A stretch of DNA of 15,587 bases from Bacteroidales bacterium UBA1800 (GTDB lineage Bacteria; Bacteroidota; Bacteroidia; Bacteroidales; VadinHA17), in assembly GCA_002319915.1 (NCBI GenBank), contig DCFQ01000084.1:425-16011 (forward strand), in the 5' to 3' direction. Both the position numbers and the translations under genes were made by a program. Positions 1 to 7,558 of this stretch are shown here, in pieces; position 1 is the stretch's first letter; each line of letters starts with the position of its first letter. Below the pieces are notes generated by a model. The model was given only the letters and a program-made list of their open reading frames with translations. It did no database searches and had not been told where the DNA came from.

Positions 1-529
1 CCGGGCAGTTCTTAAGAGGTTTTGTCCCGAAATGGATATACCCGCAATTACGGCAATACCAGAAGACTTTTCCCTCACGCTCAAACACCTTCTCCTTCAT
101 GACATTCTCAAGAAGCTTCCTGTACCTCTCCTCATGTCCCTTTTCAGCAACCGACACTGCCTTGAATGCAGCCGCGACCTCCCTGAACCCCTCTTCCTCG
201 GCTGTCTGGGCGAATGCCGGGTAAAGTTCACTCCATTCTTCATGTTCACCATCGGCTGCTTTACCGAGGTTGTCTTTTGTTGTCATCGTCTTGCCGGCCG
301 GGTAGGCGGCTGTGATCTCGAGCATTCCGCCTTCAAGGAAGCTGAAGAATCTCTTTGCATGTCTCTGTTCCTGCAATGCCGTTTCGAGGAAAATTGCAGA
401 AATCTGTTCATATCCTTCTTCCTTTGCCACTTTGGCGGCAAACTCATACCTGTTTTTTGCCTGTGATTCGCCGGCAAATGCTTTCAGCAGATTCTTTTCG
501 GTCTTTGTTCCTTTTAAACTCTTTTCCAT
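1..529 (-). CDS. rbr: Rubrerythrin, 3' end cut by the window edge
   Basis: The minus strand reads 176 codons from the ATG at 529 to the left edge without a stop. Rubrerythrin is a cytoplasmic non-haem diiron peroxidase that reduces hydrogen peroxide in anaerobes. The ferritin-like four-helix domain fills about residues 8-145 and carries the diiron-ligand motifs: E21 in AFAGESQAKNRY, E54 and H57 in EQRHAKR, E95 and E98 in EHEEW, and E129 and H132 in AEKGHEERY. A C-terminal rubredoxin-like domain begins near residue 155 with the first zinc/iron knuckle CRNCG (C159, C162). The second knuckle has just begun (C175-P176) when the window ends. The family is usually about 190 residues, so roughly 15-20 are missing. 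It is transcribed away from lemA across a 140-bp gap. I see no exact TAnnTTTG promoter there; TATATTTA (591-598, minus) differs by one base. Identification is firm; the truncation is only the window edge. Confidence 0.95.
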   Translation of the reverse strand, partial: MEKSLKGTKTEKNLLKAFAGESQAKNRYEFAAKVAKEEGYEQISAIFLETALQEQRHAKRFFSFLEGGMLEITAAYPAGKTMTTKDNLGKAADGEHEEWSELYPAFAQTAEEEGFREVAAAFKAVSVAEKGHEERYRKLLENVMKEKVFEREGKVFWYCRNCGYIHFGTKPLKNCP

Positions 530-669
530 ATTAAAAGTTTTTGGGTTTGGGTTAAATTGGAAATCTGACAAATAGTAAGACATCCTGCGCTAAATATAAC
601 AAAATTTTCTATCTTTAATTTCTCATGGCAATTGGTGGCAATATTTACTAATTTAATAATACCGGCAAT

Positions 670-1230
670 ATGGGAACACTACTTGTTATCCTCGCAGTAA
701 TAGTCATTTTCATCCTGATGATCATTTCTCTCTACAACAGGCTCGTCAGGTTAAGGAACAACCGTGAACAGGCATTTGCCGATGTCGATGTTCAGCTGAA
801 ACAGAGGCATGATATGATCCCCCAGCTTGTTGAGGCGGTCAAGGGGTACATGGGGCACGAACGCGGAGTGCTAACAGCAGTGACGGAAGCCCGTACAAAT
901 GCTATGAAAGCTTCCGGAATCAACGAGAAGATTGCTGCGGAGACCAAACTTTCTGCTGCCCTTGAGGGGCTCAGGGTTTCGGTTGAAGCTTATCCAGATC
1001 TCAAAGCCAGCCAGAATTTCATGGAGCTTCAGACGGAGATCGCTGATATTGAAAACAAGATTGCTGCAGCGCGCAGGTTCTTCAATTCGGCGACGAAGGA
1101 GCTCAACGTGGCAACGGAAGTCTTCCCTTCGAATATAATTGCGACACTTTTCAATTTCAAACGCGAGCCTTTGTTCGAGCTGGGTGAGCAAAGAGCGGCA
1201 GTCGAAGAACCCCCGCAGGTCAAGTTCTAG
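670..1230 (+). CDS. lemA: LemA family membrane-anchored protein
   Basis: 186 residues. One N-terminal transmembrane helix (about residues 3-21) is followed by a long helical cytoplasmic or periplasmic domain. Family signatures are clear: YNRLVRLRNNREQAFADVDV followed by QLKQRHDMIPQLVEAVK, then AARRFFNSATKELN, and the C-terminal block FPSNIIATLFNFKREPLFE. LemA proteins are widespread, and their molecular role is poorly defined. They are commonly encoded next to HtpX-type M48 proteases, as here, where htpX starts 3 bp after the lemA stop. That spacing makes translational coupling and a shared role in membrane-protein quality control likely (inference). The ATG at 670 is chosen because it gives the hydrophobic anchor right at the N-terminus. 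No clear Shine-Dalgarno precedes it. A one-mismatch -7 element (TATCTTTA, 610-617) lies 52 bp upstream, without a recognisable -33 box. Confidence 0.93.
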   Translation: MGTLLVILAVIVIFILMIISLYNRLVRLRNNREQAFADVDVQLKQRHDMIPQLVEAVKGYMGHERGVLTAVTEARTNAMKASGINEKIAAETKLSAALEGLRVSVEAYPDLKASQNFMELQTEIADIENKIAAARRFFNSATKELNVATEVFPSNIIATLFNFKREPLFELGEQRAAVEEPPQVKF

Positions 1231-1233
1231 CAG

Positions 1234-2178
1234 ATGAAGTATTTCGGCCTTCAGAGCCAGATAAGAAGGAACAATGCAAACTCGGTCCTCCTTTTGCTGA
1301 TGTTCCCCGTAGTGTTTTACGGGCTTGCCTGGCTGTTTTTCTTCATCCTCTCAATAACCGTAAAACCAGAAGAAGGCGTTCCTCCAGTTGATGTGAACCA
1401 TTCCTTCCTCCTAACCGTTCCCTGGATCACCATCGGGGTAGTAATCTGGTTCACGGTTGCATGGTTTTCACATTCCGCCATGATAAAGGCGGCAACGGGC
1501 TCGCGGCCGCTGGAAAGAAAAGACAACAAGAGAGTATACAACCTTGTCGAGAACCTCTGCATTTCGACCGGTATGAAAATGCCGCAGGTAAACATCATTG
1601 AGGATGATTCGCTCAATGCATTTGCCAGCGGAATCAACACCAGCACCTATGCGATCTCGCTTTCAAGAGGGATCATCAGCAAGCTTGAGGATGACGAGCT
1701 GGAAGCGGTCATTGCCCACGAACTGACACACATCCGCAACAGGGATGTGAAGCTTCTCATAGTCTCGATAGTGTTCGTCGGCATTTTTGCATTCCTGGCC
1801 GAAATGCTCTTCAGGTCGCTGAGGTTCGGCAGGATAGGAAGAGGGAAGAAGGAAGGCGCAGGAATACTTATTGCTCTTCTCCTGGCACTGCTCGGATACC
1901 TTCTCGCCACGCTCTTCAGGTTTGCGCTGTCAAGGAATCGCGAATACCTTGCCGACGCCGGATCAGCCGAGCTGACAAGGAGGCCGCTGGCACTCGCATC
2001 AGCCCTCAGGAAGGTTAAGGCCGATCCTTTGATCGAGGCTGTGAAACGGAAGGATATTGCCCAGATGTTCATCGAGAACCCGCAGGTTGAAGAAGAAAAG
2101 AAAGGACTTTCTTTTGCAACCCTTTTCGCGACTCATCCGCCGATAGAAAAGAGGATTGAGTTCCTGGAAAAATTGTGA
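1234..2178 (+). CDS. htpX: HtpX-like membrane zinc metalloprotease (M48B)
   Basis: 314 residues. This is an integral-membrane M48 peptidase expected to degrade misfolded or damaged membrane proteins with its active site on the cytoplasmic side. Two hydrophobic segments (about 18-42 and 58-80) precede the catalytic region. The zinc motif HELTH is at 162-166 in AVIAHELTHIRNRD. Two further transmembrane segments follow (about 172-193 and 209-231), and the third zinc ligand is E237 in SRNREYLADAGSAEL. The C-terminal HPPIEKRIEFL is also typical of the family, in which a THPP..ERI motif closes the protease domain. Length matches HtpX (about 290-315). It lies 3 bp behind lemA and is almost certainly co-transcribed with it. 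It is convergent with plsY, with only 64 bp between the two stops. That gap is filled by a palindromic element. Confidence 0.95.
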   Translation: MKYFGLQSQIRRNNANSVLLLLMFPVVFYGLAWLFFFILSITVKPEEGVPPVDVNHSFLLTVPWITIGVVIWFTVAWFSHSAMIKAATGSRPLERKDNKRVYNLVENLCISTGMKMPQVNIIEDDSLNAFASGINTSTYAISLSRGIISKLEDDELEAVIAHELTHIRNRDVKLLIVSIVFVGIFAFLAEMLFRSLRFGRIGRGKKEGAGILIALLLALLGYLLATLFRFALSRNREYLADAGSAELTRRPLALASALRKVKADPLIEAVKRKDIAQMFIENPQVEEEKKGLSFATLFATHPPIEKRIEFLEKL

Positions 2179-2243
2179 GTTACACAGAGAGCACGGACCT
2201 GCCTGCCGGTAGGCAGGGCAGACACCGGGTTGCACAGAGTAAC
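2179..2243. repeat. Palindrome-centred intergenic element between convergent htpX and plsY
   Basis: The whole gap between the convergent genes is structured. A hairpin has stem CCTGCCT (2198-2204) and AGGCAGG (2211-2217) around loop GCCGGT. The outer edges are GTTAC (2179-2183) and its complement GTAAC (2239-2243), the latter reaching the plsY stop codon. CACAGAG occurs twice (2183-2189 and 2233-2239) just inside the edges. No T-run follows the stem on either strand, so it is not a canonical rho-independent terminator, though it could still slow polymerase between the convergent genes. The symmetry resembles short dispersed palindromic elements found between genes in many genomes. Whether it recurs in this genome cannot be seen from one copy. 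Confidence 0.45.
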
Positions 2244-2881
2244 TAATCAGGACTTTTTCGGTCCTTTTTCCTGAAGAGCTTCGATTCTTCTCCCTTCAGG
2301 AGCCTGAGGATATTCTTCCGGTGGGTGATGATTATGGCGATCATGACGGCTACCGAGAACACCCTTAAAAGTATCGAGGGTGTGTCAAATACGAACAGAA
2401 GGAACAGGGGGAAAGCAATCCCGGCGCAGATCGATGAGAGCGAGACGTAGCCTGATAGCAGTAATACCAGGAGGAACACCCCGGTACAGGAAAGGGTCAG
2501 GTACAGGTGGATTGCCAGCAGGACACCGAAAATGGTCGCAACTCCTTTCCCTCCCCTGAATCCTGCAAAGACCGGAAAAATATGTCCGACTATGGCGAAG
2601 ATCCCGCAAATTATCTGCAGGTTAACAAGATAGGCCGACCCCGGATCAGCAAGGCTGAAGAAGTGAGGCAGCATTGCGGCAACCCAACCTTTGAGAATGT
2701 CGAGCAGCAGGACAGGTATTCCCGTACCCCAGCCAAGGACGCGTATGACATTTGTTGCGCCGGCATTCCCGCTGCCGTGCTCCCTTACATCAACATTGTG
2801 GAAGAGCTTTCCGGCCCACACCGCAGTTGCGAGGGAACCAAGCAGGTAGGCAAGCAGAAAAGTGATCAGGTATGGCAGCAT
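2243..2881 (-). CDS. plsY: Glycerol-3-phosphate acyltransferase PlsY
   Basis: 212 residues. PlsY is a multi-pass inner-membrane enzyme. It transfers an acyl group from acyl-phosphate (made by PlsX) to sn-glycerol-3-phosphate, giving lysophosphatidate, the first committed step of phospholipid synthesis. The three cytoplasmic-loop motifs are intact: EHGSGNAGATN (34-44), GHIFPVFAGFRGGKGVAT (99-116; glycine-rich phosphate-binding GGKG) and HRKNILRLLKGEE (187-199). The hydrophobic segments between them match the usual five-helix topology. The C-terminal tail is strongly basic (about 200-209). The gene starts 17 bp after the pckA stop on the same strand, so it is probably read from the pckA promoter. 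No separate promoter or terminator is evident between them. plsX is not in the window. Confidence 0.96.
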   Translation of the reverse strand: MLPYLITFLLAYLLGSLATAVWAGKLFHNVDVREHGSGNAGATNVIRVLGWGTGIPVLLLDILKGWVAAMLPHFFSLADPGSAYLVNLQIICGIFAIVGHIFPVFAGFRGGKGVATIFGVLLAIHLYLTLSCTGVFLLVLLLSGYVSLSSICAGIAFPLFLLFVFDTPSILLRVFSVAVMIAIIITHRKNILRLLKGEESKLFRKKDRKSPD

Positions 2882-2898
2882 TTCAGTGAATCATGTTT

Positions 2899-4518
2899 TT
2901 AAATCCTTGGTCCGAATTCGTTTAGCTGGAGGGTTTCCTCACTGGCGCTGAACTTGCTGAAGTTGTTTATGAACTTCAGGGCAAGGTCAGTCGCTGCTAT
3001 GCGCCATCTGACGGGAGAGCTCCACGACGTCGTAGGATCGAGGATCCGGCTGTCGACGCCGTCAATTTTTCCCGGGATGGCCAGGTTGAAGACCGGCAGG
3101 TTACTGAATTCACCCTTGCCGATGCTGTTGCCCAGGATGGCGTTTATGATCCTGCGGGTGACTGCAAGATCGATCCGGCTGCCGGAATTGTAAGGGCCTC
3201 CCGACCATCCCGTATTCACGAGCCAGGCTTCGGAATGATGAAGCTTCATCTTCCTGATCAGCTCGTTGGCATAGACTATGGGATCGAGCATGAGGAAAGC
3301 CGCACCGAAGCAGGTGGAGAATGACGGCACCGGCTCGACTATGCCCCTTTCGGTTCCGGCAACCTTTGCAGTGTAGCCTGTAAGGAAGTAGTACCTTGTC
3401 TGGCCTTCCGTAAGGCGACTGACCGGCGGCAGAACACCAAAAGTATCGCAGGTCAGGAAGATCACCTTCCCGGCATGTCCGGCCCTCGATACCGGCTTTA
3501 CGATATTGTTTATATGATAGATAGGATACGAAACCCTTGTGTTCTCGGTCTTGGAATCGTTGTTGAAATCGACAGAGCCGTCCGAGAGCACCACCACATT
3601 CTCGAGCAGCGCGTCGCGCCTTATTGCGTTATAGATGTCAGGCTCGCTGCTGCTGCTGAGGCGGATGCATTTTGCATAGCATCCTCCCTCGAGATTGAAC
3701 ACCCCGTCGTCGTCCCATCCATGCTCATCATCTCCGATCAGGGCTCTTTCCGAATCGGTCGACAGTGTTGTTTTCCCAGTCCCCGACAGCCCGAAGAACA
3801 GGGCAACATCCCCTCCTTTCCCTACGTTGGCGGAGCAGTGCATCGAGGCGATACCGTTGCGCGGAAGGTAATAATTCATTATCGAGAAGATGCCCTTCTT
3901 CATCTCTCCGCCGTACCAGGTCCCGCCTATGACTGCCATTCCCGAGGTCAGGTTGAACATTATGAAGTTCTCCGAATTGAGGCCCTGCTTCTTCCAGTCC
4001 GGGTTCTTTGCCTTGGCGGCGTTGAGAACCACGAAATCAGGCTTGAAGTCATTCAGCTCTTCCTCCTCAGGCCTGATGAACATATTTCTGACAAAATGTG
4101 CCTGCCATGCGACCTCAAGCACGAACCTGACGGCCAGGCGCGAGTTCCTGTTTGCCCCGCAGTAGCAATCCACGACAAAGAGTCTCTTTCCGGAAAGCTG
4201 ACGGGCAGCAATATTCCTGCAGTGCTCCCAGATACCGGCTGCAATGGGTTTGTTGTCGGATATCCTTACCTTTTCGGATCTCCACCATACACTCTCTTTG
4301 GTCTTATCGTCGAGCACCACATACTTATCATTTGGTGATCGTCCGGTAAAGATCCCGGTATCGACAGCTATTGCCCCGGTTCGCGTTATGACACCTTTTT
4401 CCGGACCGTCGAGCCCGAGTTTTGTCTCTTCAGCAAAAAGCTGGTTATATGAGGGGTTATAGATTATTTCAGCGGGACTTTCAATCCCGTAGGTTTTAAG
4501 ATCGGTCTCAGTAACCAT
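2899..4518 (-). CDS. pckA: Phosphoenolpyruvate carboxykinase (ATP)
   Basis: 539 residues, the normal length for ATP-dependent PEPCK. The cytoplasmic enzyme interconverts oxaloacetate + ATP with PEP + CO2 + ADP. In many anaerobic Bacteroidota it runs toward oxaloacetate, feeding succinate formation. Visible motifs: substrate-binding R60 in TGRSPNDK; GGTWYGGEMKKG (198-209; lysines 207/208); SMHCSANVG (H227); the PEPCK P-loop GLSGTGKT (243-250), which is the ATP-type form; the metal-binding IGDDEHGWDD (261-270); NTRVSYPIYHINNI (R328); and DTFGVLPPVSRL (358-369). A short serine run (SSSS, about 288-291, from AGC-type codons) replaces the more mixed sequence usual here and is probably neutral. The ATG at 4518 lies 34 bp downstream of an exact TAnnTTTG element. 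plsY follows 17 bp downstream. ppdK is upstream in the same direction but has its own terminator. Confidence 0.98.
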   Translation of the reverse strand: MVTETDLKTYGIESPAEIIYNPSYNQLFAEETKLGLDGPEKGVITRTGAIAVDTGIFTGRSPNDKYVVLDDKTKESVWWRSEKVRISDNKPIAAGIWEHCRNIAARQLSGKRLFVVDCYCGANRNSRLAVRFVLEVAWQAHFVRNMFIRPEEEELNDFKPDFVVLNAAKAKNPDWKKQGLNSENFIMFNLTSGMAVIGGTWYGGEMKKGIFSIMNYYLPRNGIASMHCSANVGKGGDVALFFGLSGTGKTTLSTDSERALIGDDEHGWDDDGVFNLEGGCYAKCIRLSSSSEPDIYNAIRRDALLENVVVLSDGSVDFNNDSKTENTRVSYPIYHINNIVKPVSRAGHAGKVIFLTCDTFGVLPPVSRLTEGQTRYYFLTGYTAKVAGTERGIVEPVPSFSTCFGAAFLMLDPIVYANELIRKMKLHHSEAWLVNTGWSGGPYNSGSRIDLAVTRRIINAILGNSIGKGEFSNLPVFNLAIPGKIDGVDSRILDPTTSWSSPVRWRIAATDLALKFINNFSKFSASEETLQLNEFGPRI

Positions 4519-4551
4519 AATACTAAGGTGTTGGCCGGTAAATCAATTTAT

Positions 4552-4559
4552 CAAAGTTA
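4552..4559 (-). promoter_or_regulatory. -7 promoter element of pckA-plsY
   Basis: On the minus strand this reads TAACTTTG, an exact match to the Bacteroidota -7 consensus TAnnTTTG. It lies 34 bp before the pckA ATG, implying a leader of roughly 25-30 nt. At the expected -33 spacing there is only TTAA/TATT, so the upstream box is weak. A weak -33 box is common when an activator assists. Confidence 0.45.
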
Positions 4560-4621
4560 TCAATTAAAGTCAGTTGCCTTAATAAGGATCGTAAAAATTA
4601 AGTCTTGCCGGCAGGGTAGGT

Positions 4622-4658
4622 TCGCCGGTCGCGGTCATAATAGTGTCAGGGTCGCCGG
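4622..4658. promoter_or_regulatory. Direct repeat TCGCCGG upstream of the pckA promoter (possible operator)
   Basis: TCGCCGG occurs at 4622-4628 and again at 4652-4658, a 30-bp period (about three helical turns), in otherwise A/T-rich intergenic DNA. The repeats lie 63-106 bp upstream of the pckA -7 element on the side where an activator would bind. A related GC-rich palindrome GCCGGC occurs at 4608-4613. The placement suggests a regulator site, but two 7-bp copies could be coincidence. Confidence 0.2.
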
Positions 4659-4679
4659 CATGTTAACAGGGGCAGGATG

Positions 4680-4708
4680 AAAAGAAAAGGGCATCACGGG
4701 AGATGCCC
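4680..4708 (-). terminator. Rho-independent terminator of ppdK
   Basis: A perfect 7-bp stem GGGCATC (4689-4695) / GATGCCC (4702-4708) encloses loop ACGGGA. Read on the minus strand it lies 26 bp after the ppdK stop and is followed by the T-rich tail CTTTTCTTTT (4688 down to 4679). The plus-strand flank is not T-rich, so the terminator serves ppdK and separates its transcript from pckA-plsY. Confidence 0.75.
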
Positions 4709-4734
4709 TTATTCATTATCCGAAAACCTGGTTT

Positions 4735-7464
4735 TTATTTTCCGAACTTGACAGCTGCCTGTGCTGCAGCAAGCCTTGCGATCGGCACCCTGAACGGGGA
4801 GCAGCTTACATAGGTAAGCCCGGTCTTGAAGCAGAATTCCACTGAAGCCGGATCTCCGCCCTGTTCACCGCAAATCCCTACCTTAAGGTCTGGCCTAGTG
4901 GCACGGCCTTTTTCGACCGACATTTTGATAAGCTGTCCAACGCCGTCCTGATCGATGGTCTGGAACGGGTCGGCAGATAACATCTTCTTGTCGAGATAGT
5001 CGTGCAGGAAACCTCCGATATCGTCACGGCTGAACCCGAATGTCATCTGGGTAAGGTCGTTGGTCCCGAATGAGAAGAATTCGGCTGTTTTTGCCATCCT
5101 GTCTGAAAGGAGGGTCGCACGCGGGATCTCGATCATCGTGCCGTATTTGAAGTAATCGAGCTTGCCGACACCGGTCTTCTTGCAGACCTCGTCATAAAGC
5201 CTGTCAACTATTTTCTTGGTAACATCGAGTTCTGATACATCGCAGGTAACCGGGACCATCAGTTCGGGTTTCGGGGTCTTGCCGGCTTTCTGGAGTTCAG
5301 CTGTTGCTTCGAACAGTGCCTCCACCTGCATCTCGGTGATCTCCGGATAGGTGATCCCGAGGCGGACACCGCGATGGCCCATCATCGGGTTGCTTTCGTG
5401 CAGCGCTTCACCGCGTTTTGCAACTTCTGATGTCTCGATCCCGAGGGCTTTTGCAAGCTCGGCCTGCTTTTCTGCTCCCTGCGGAACGAACTCATGAAGC
5501 GGCGGGTCGAGGAGCCTGAAAGTTACAGGCAGCTCATCCATGGCTTCTAGAGTGGCTTTCATATCCTTTTTGACAAACTGGAAGAGTTCTCCGAGCGCTT
5601 TCCTGCGTTCGGCTTCGTTTGCGCTCAGGATCATTTTGCGGAGGAGGAACAAGGGCTGTTCTGATCCTTTTCCGTAGAACATATGCTCTGTGCGGAAGAG
5701 GCCGATCCCTTCTGCGCCGAAATCACGTGCCACCTTTGCATCAGCAGCTGTGTCGGCATTGGTCCTGACGCCCATTGTCCGGTATTTGTCAACGATCTTC
5801 ATGAACGACTGGAAGCGGGGGTTCTCTGAAGCATCCATGAGAGCGAGTGCTCCGAGATATACATTTCCGCGGGTCCCGTTGAGGGTAATAACATCACCTT
5901 CTTTGAGAACCACATTGGTTCCGGGAATTTTGGCAACCTTGCTGGCAGAATCGACATGAAGCCCGCCGGCACCGACGATACAGCATTTACCCCAGCCGCG
6001 TGCCACGAGAGCAGCATGTGAAGTCATGCCTCCGCGGGCGGTAAGGATACCGACAGCTGCGCGCATCCCCTCAACGTCCTCCGGATTGGTCTCCTCACGG
6101 ACAAGAATTACTTTTTCTCCCTTGCGGTTCCATGCAACTGCATCCTCGGCGGTAAATACCATTTTACCGACAGCGGCTCCCGGCCCGGCCGGCAGACCTT
6201 TGACAACCGGGTTTACTTTCTTTTCGGCATCCGGGTTGCAGATCGGGTGAAGCAGTTCATCAAGCTGGGCAGGGTCGACCCTGGTGACAACTGTCTTCTC
6301 TGCTATCAATCCCTCCTGGAGCATATCCATTGCCATGTTGAGAGCGGCAGTCCCGGTCCTTTTTCCGACGCGGCACTGCAGCATATATAGCTTGCCTTCC
6401 TGGATCGTGAATTCTATATCAAGCATGTCCTTGAACGACTTCTCGAGGATCTCGCGGATCTCGATGAGTTCCTTGTAGGTCTTGGACATAGCTTCTTCCA
6501 TGCTCTTGAGATGCTGGTTCTGCTCATTCTTTGTTTCGTTGTTGAGCGGGCTGGGTGTGCGGATACCGGCAACTACGTCCTCTCCCTGTGCATTTACCAG
6601 CCATTCCCCGTAGAAGAGGTTTTCGCCGGTGGCAGGGTTACGCGTAAACGCCACGCCGGTAGCCGAGGTATCGCCCATATTGCCGAACACCATCGCCTGG
6701 ACGTTCACAGCTGTTCCCCAGTCATCAGGAATACCCTCGATGCGGCGGTACGATACTGCCTTCTTCCCGTTCCAGCTTTTGAAAACAGCCTTGATACTTC
6801 CTTCGAGCTGTTCCTTCGCATCATCGGGGAATGGTTTTCCCAGAACCTCTTTAACTTTCTTCTTGAATTCTTCAGCGAGGAATTTCAGTTCATCGGCTGT
6901 GATCTCAGTATCAGATTTGTATCCTTTCCCGGTTTTGAATGAATCGAGCATTTCGTCAAGCTGCTTGCGTATTCCCTTGCCTTCACCCAGATCAATCCCT
7001 TCTGCCTTTTCCATCACCACATCGGCGTACATCATGATTAGACGACGGTATGAGTCCCAAACGAAGCGCGGGTTGTTTGTCTTTTTCAGGAATCCAGGAA
7101 TGGTCTCGGTACAGAGACCGATGTTCAGCACGGTATCCATCATTCCGGGCATCGACTTGCGGGCGCCTGACCTGCAGGATACCAGCAGCGTGTTCTGAGG
7201 ATCTCCGTATTTCATTCCCATGGTTTCTTCGGTCAGCTTCATTGCCTTCCAGACTTCAGGCATAAGTCCTTCGGGAAGAGTGCAGTTGTTCTGATAATAC
7301 TCATTACAGGCATCAGTAGTAATGGTAAAGCCCGCAGGCACAGGTAATCCGAGAAGACACATTTCTGCAAGGTTGGCACCTTTGCCTCCAAGAAGGTTCT
7401 TCATATCAGCCTTACCCTCTGCAGTTTTCCTGCCGAAGGAATAAACTCTTTTTACTGTTGACAT
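4735..7464 (-). CDS. ppdK: Pyruvate, phosphate dikinase
   Basis: 909 residues, slightly longer than the roughly 875-residue bacterial norm. The cytoplasmic enzyme interconverts pyruvate + ATP + phosphate with PEP + AMP + pyrophosphate. The N-terminal ATP-grasp nucleotide-binding domain begins with LLGGKGANLAEM (24-35) and has CRSGARKSMPGMMDTVLN (97-114). MLQCRVGKRTG (361-371) ends that region. The swivelling phosphohistidine domain contains GGMTSHAALVARGWG (478-492), with catalytic H483 and the preceding threonine that is the regulatory site in plant enzymes. The PEP/pyruvate TIM-barrel domain includes FRTEHMF, MGHRGVRLGITYPEI, FSFGTNDLTQMTFGFSRDD, and the catalytic cysteine in GICGEQGG (C865). 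All active-site motifs are intact, so it should be active. No PPDK regulatory kinase/phosphatase gene is nearby. The ATG at 7464 follows an exact -7 element 51 bp upstream. A terminator lies just downstream, so it is probably monocistronic. Confidence 0.98.
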   Translation of the reverse strand: MSTVKRVYSFGRKTAEGKADMKNLLGGKGANLAEMCLLGLPVPAGFTITTDACNEYYQNNCTLPEGLMPEVWKAMKLTEETMGMKYGDPQNTLLVSCRSGARKSMPGMMDTVLNIGLCTETIPGFLKKTNNPRFVWDSYRRLIMMYADVVMEKAEGIDLGEGKGIRKQLDEMLDSFKTGKGYKSDTEITADELKFLAEEFKKKVKEVLGKPFPDDAKEQLEGSIKAVFKSWNGKKAVSYRRIEGIPDDWGTAVNVQAMVFGNMGDTSATGVAFTRNPATGENLFYGEWLVNAQGEDVVAGIRTPSPLNNETKNEQNQHLKSMEEAMSKTYKELIEIREILEKSFKDMLDIEFTIQEGKLYMLQCRVGKRTGTAALNMAMDMLQEGLIAEKTVVTRVDPAQLDELLHPICNPDAEKKVNPVVKGLPAGPGAAVGKMVFTAEDAVAWNRKGEKVILVREETNPEDVEGMRAAVGILTARGGMTSHAALVARGWGKCCIVGAGGLHVDSASKVAKIPGTNVVLKEGDVITLNGTRGNVYLGALALMDASENPRFQSFMKIVDKYRTMGVRTNADTAADAKVARDFGAEGIGLFRTEHMFYGKGSEQPLFLLRKMILSANEAERRKALGELFQFVKKDMKATLEAMDELPVTFRLLDPPLHEFVPQGAEKQAELAKALGIETSEVAKRGEALHESNPMMGHRGVRLGITYPEITEMQVEALFEATAELQKAGKTPKPELMVPVTCDVSELDVTKKIVDRLYDEVCKKTGVGKLDYFKYGTMIEIPRATLLSDRMAKTAEFFSFGTNDLTQMTFGFSRDDIGGFLHDYLDKKMLSADPFQTIDQDGVGQLIKMSVEKGRATRPDLKVGICGEQGGDPASVEFCFKTGLTYVSCSPFRVPIARLAAAQAAVKFGK

Positions 7465-7514
7465 ACTTTTATGAATTTGAAATAAACTTTAATTGGGTTT
7501 TTCAAAATAAGGTG

Positions 7515-7522
7515 CAAATCTA
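7515..7522 (-). promoter_or_regulatory. -7 promoter element of ppdK
   Basis: On the minus strand this reads TAGATTTG, an exact TAnnTTTG match, 51 bp before the ppdK ATG and inside the 94-bp gap after xerD. About 18-20 bp upstream the sequence reads TTTCTG, an imperfect -33 box. No terminator is visible for xerD in this gap, so some readthrough from xerD into ppdK is possible. Confidence 0.4.
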
Positions 7523-7558
7523 ATACATTAAATTGAATTTCAGAAACCAAAAGATGAC

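Noticed and set aside
32..466. Plus-strand frame of 144 codons at the left edge
   Set aside because: Antisense to rubrerythrin, whose diiron ligands and first rubredoxin knuckle are clear on the minus strand.
3645..3660. GCTGCTGCTGCTG microsatellite
   Set aside because: It encodes the short serine run in PEP carboxykinase, is in frame, and does not disrupt the gene.
3475..4338. Plus-strand open frame of 287 codons
   Set aside because: It lies wholly antisense to pckA, whose catalytic motifs are all intact in the other strand. The translation has no recognisable domain.
6511..7198. Overlapping plus-strand frames of 143 and 189 codons
   Set aside because: Both are antisense to the ATP-grasp domain of ppdK and serine- or valine-rich without motifs; they are shadows of codon bias.
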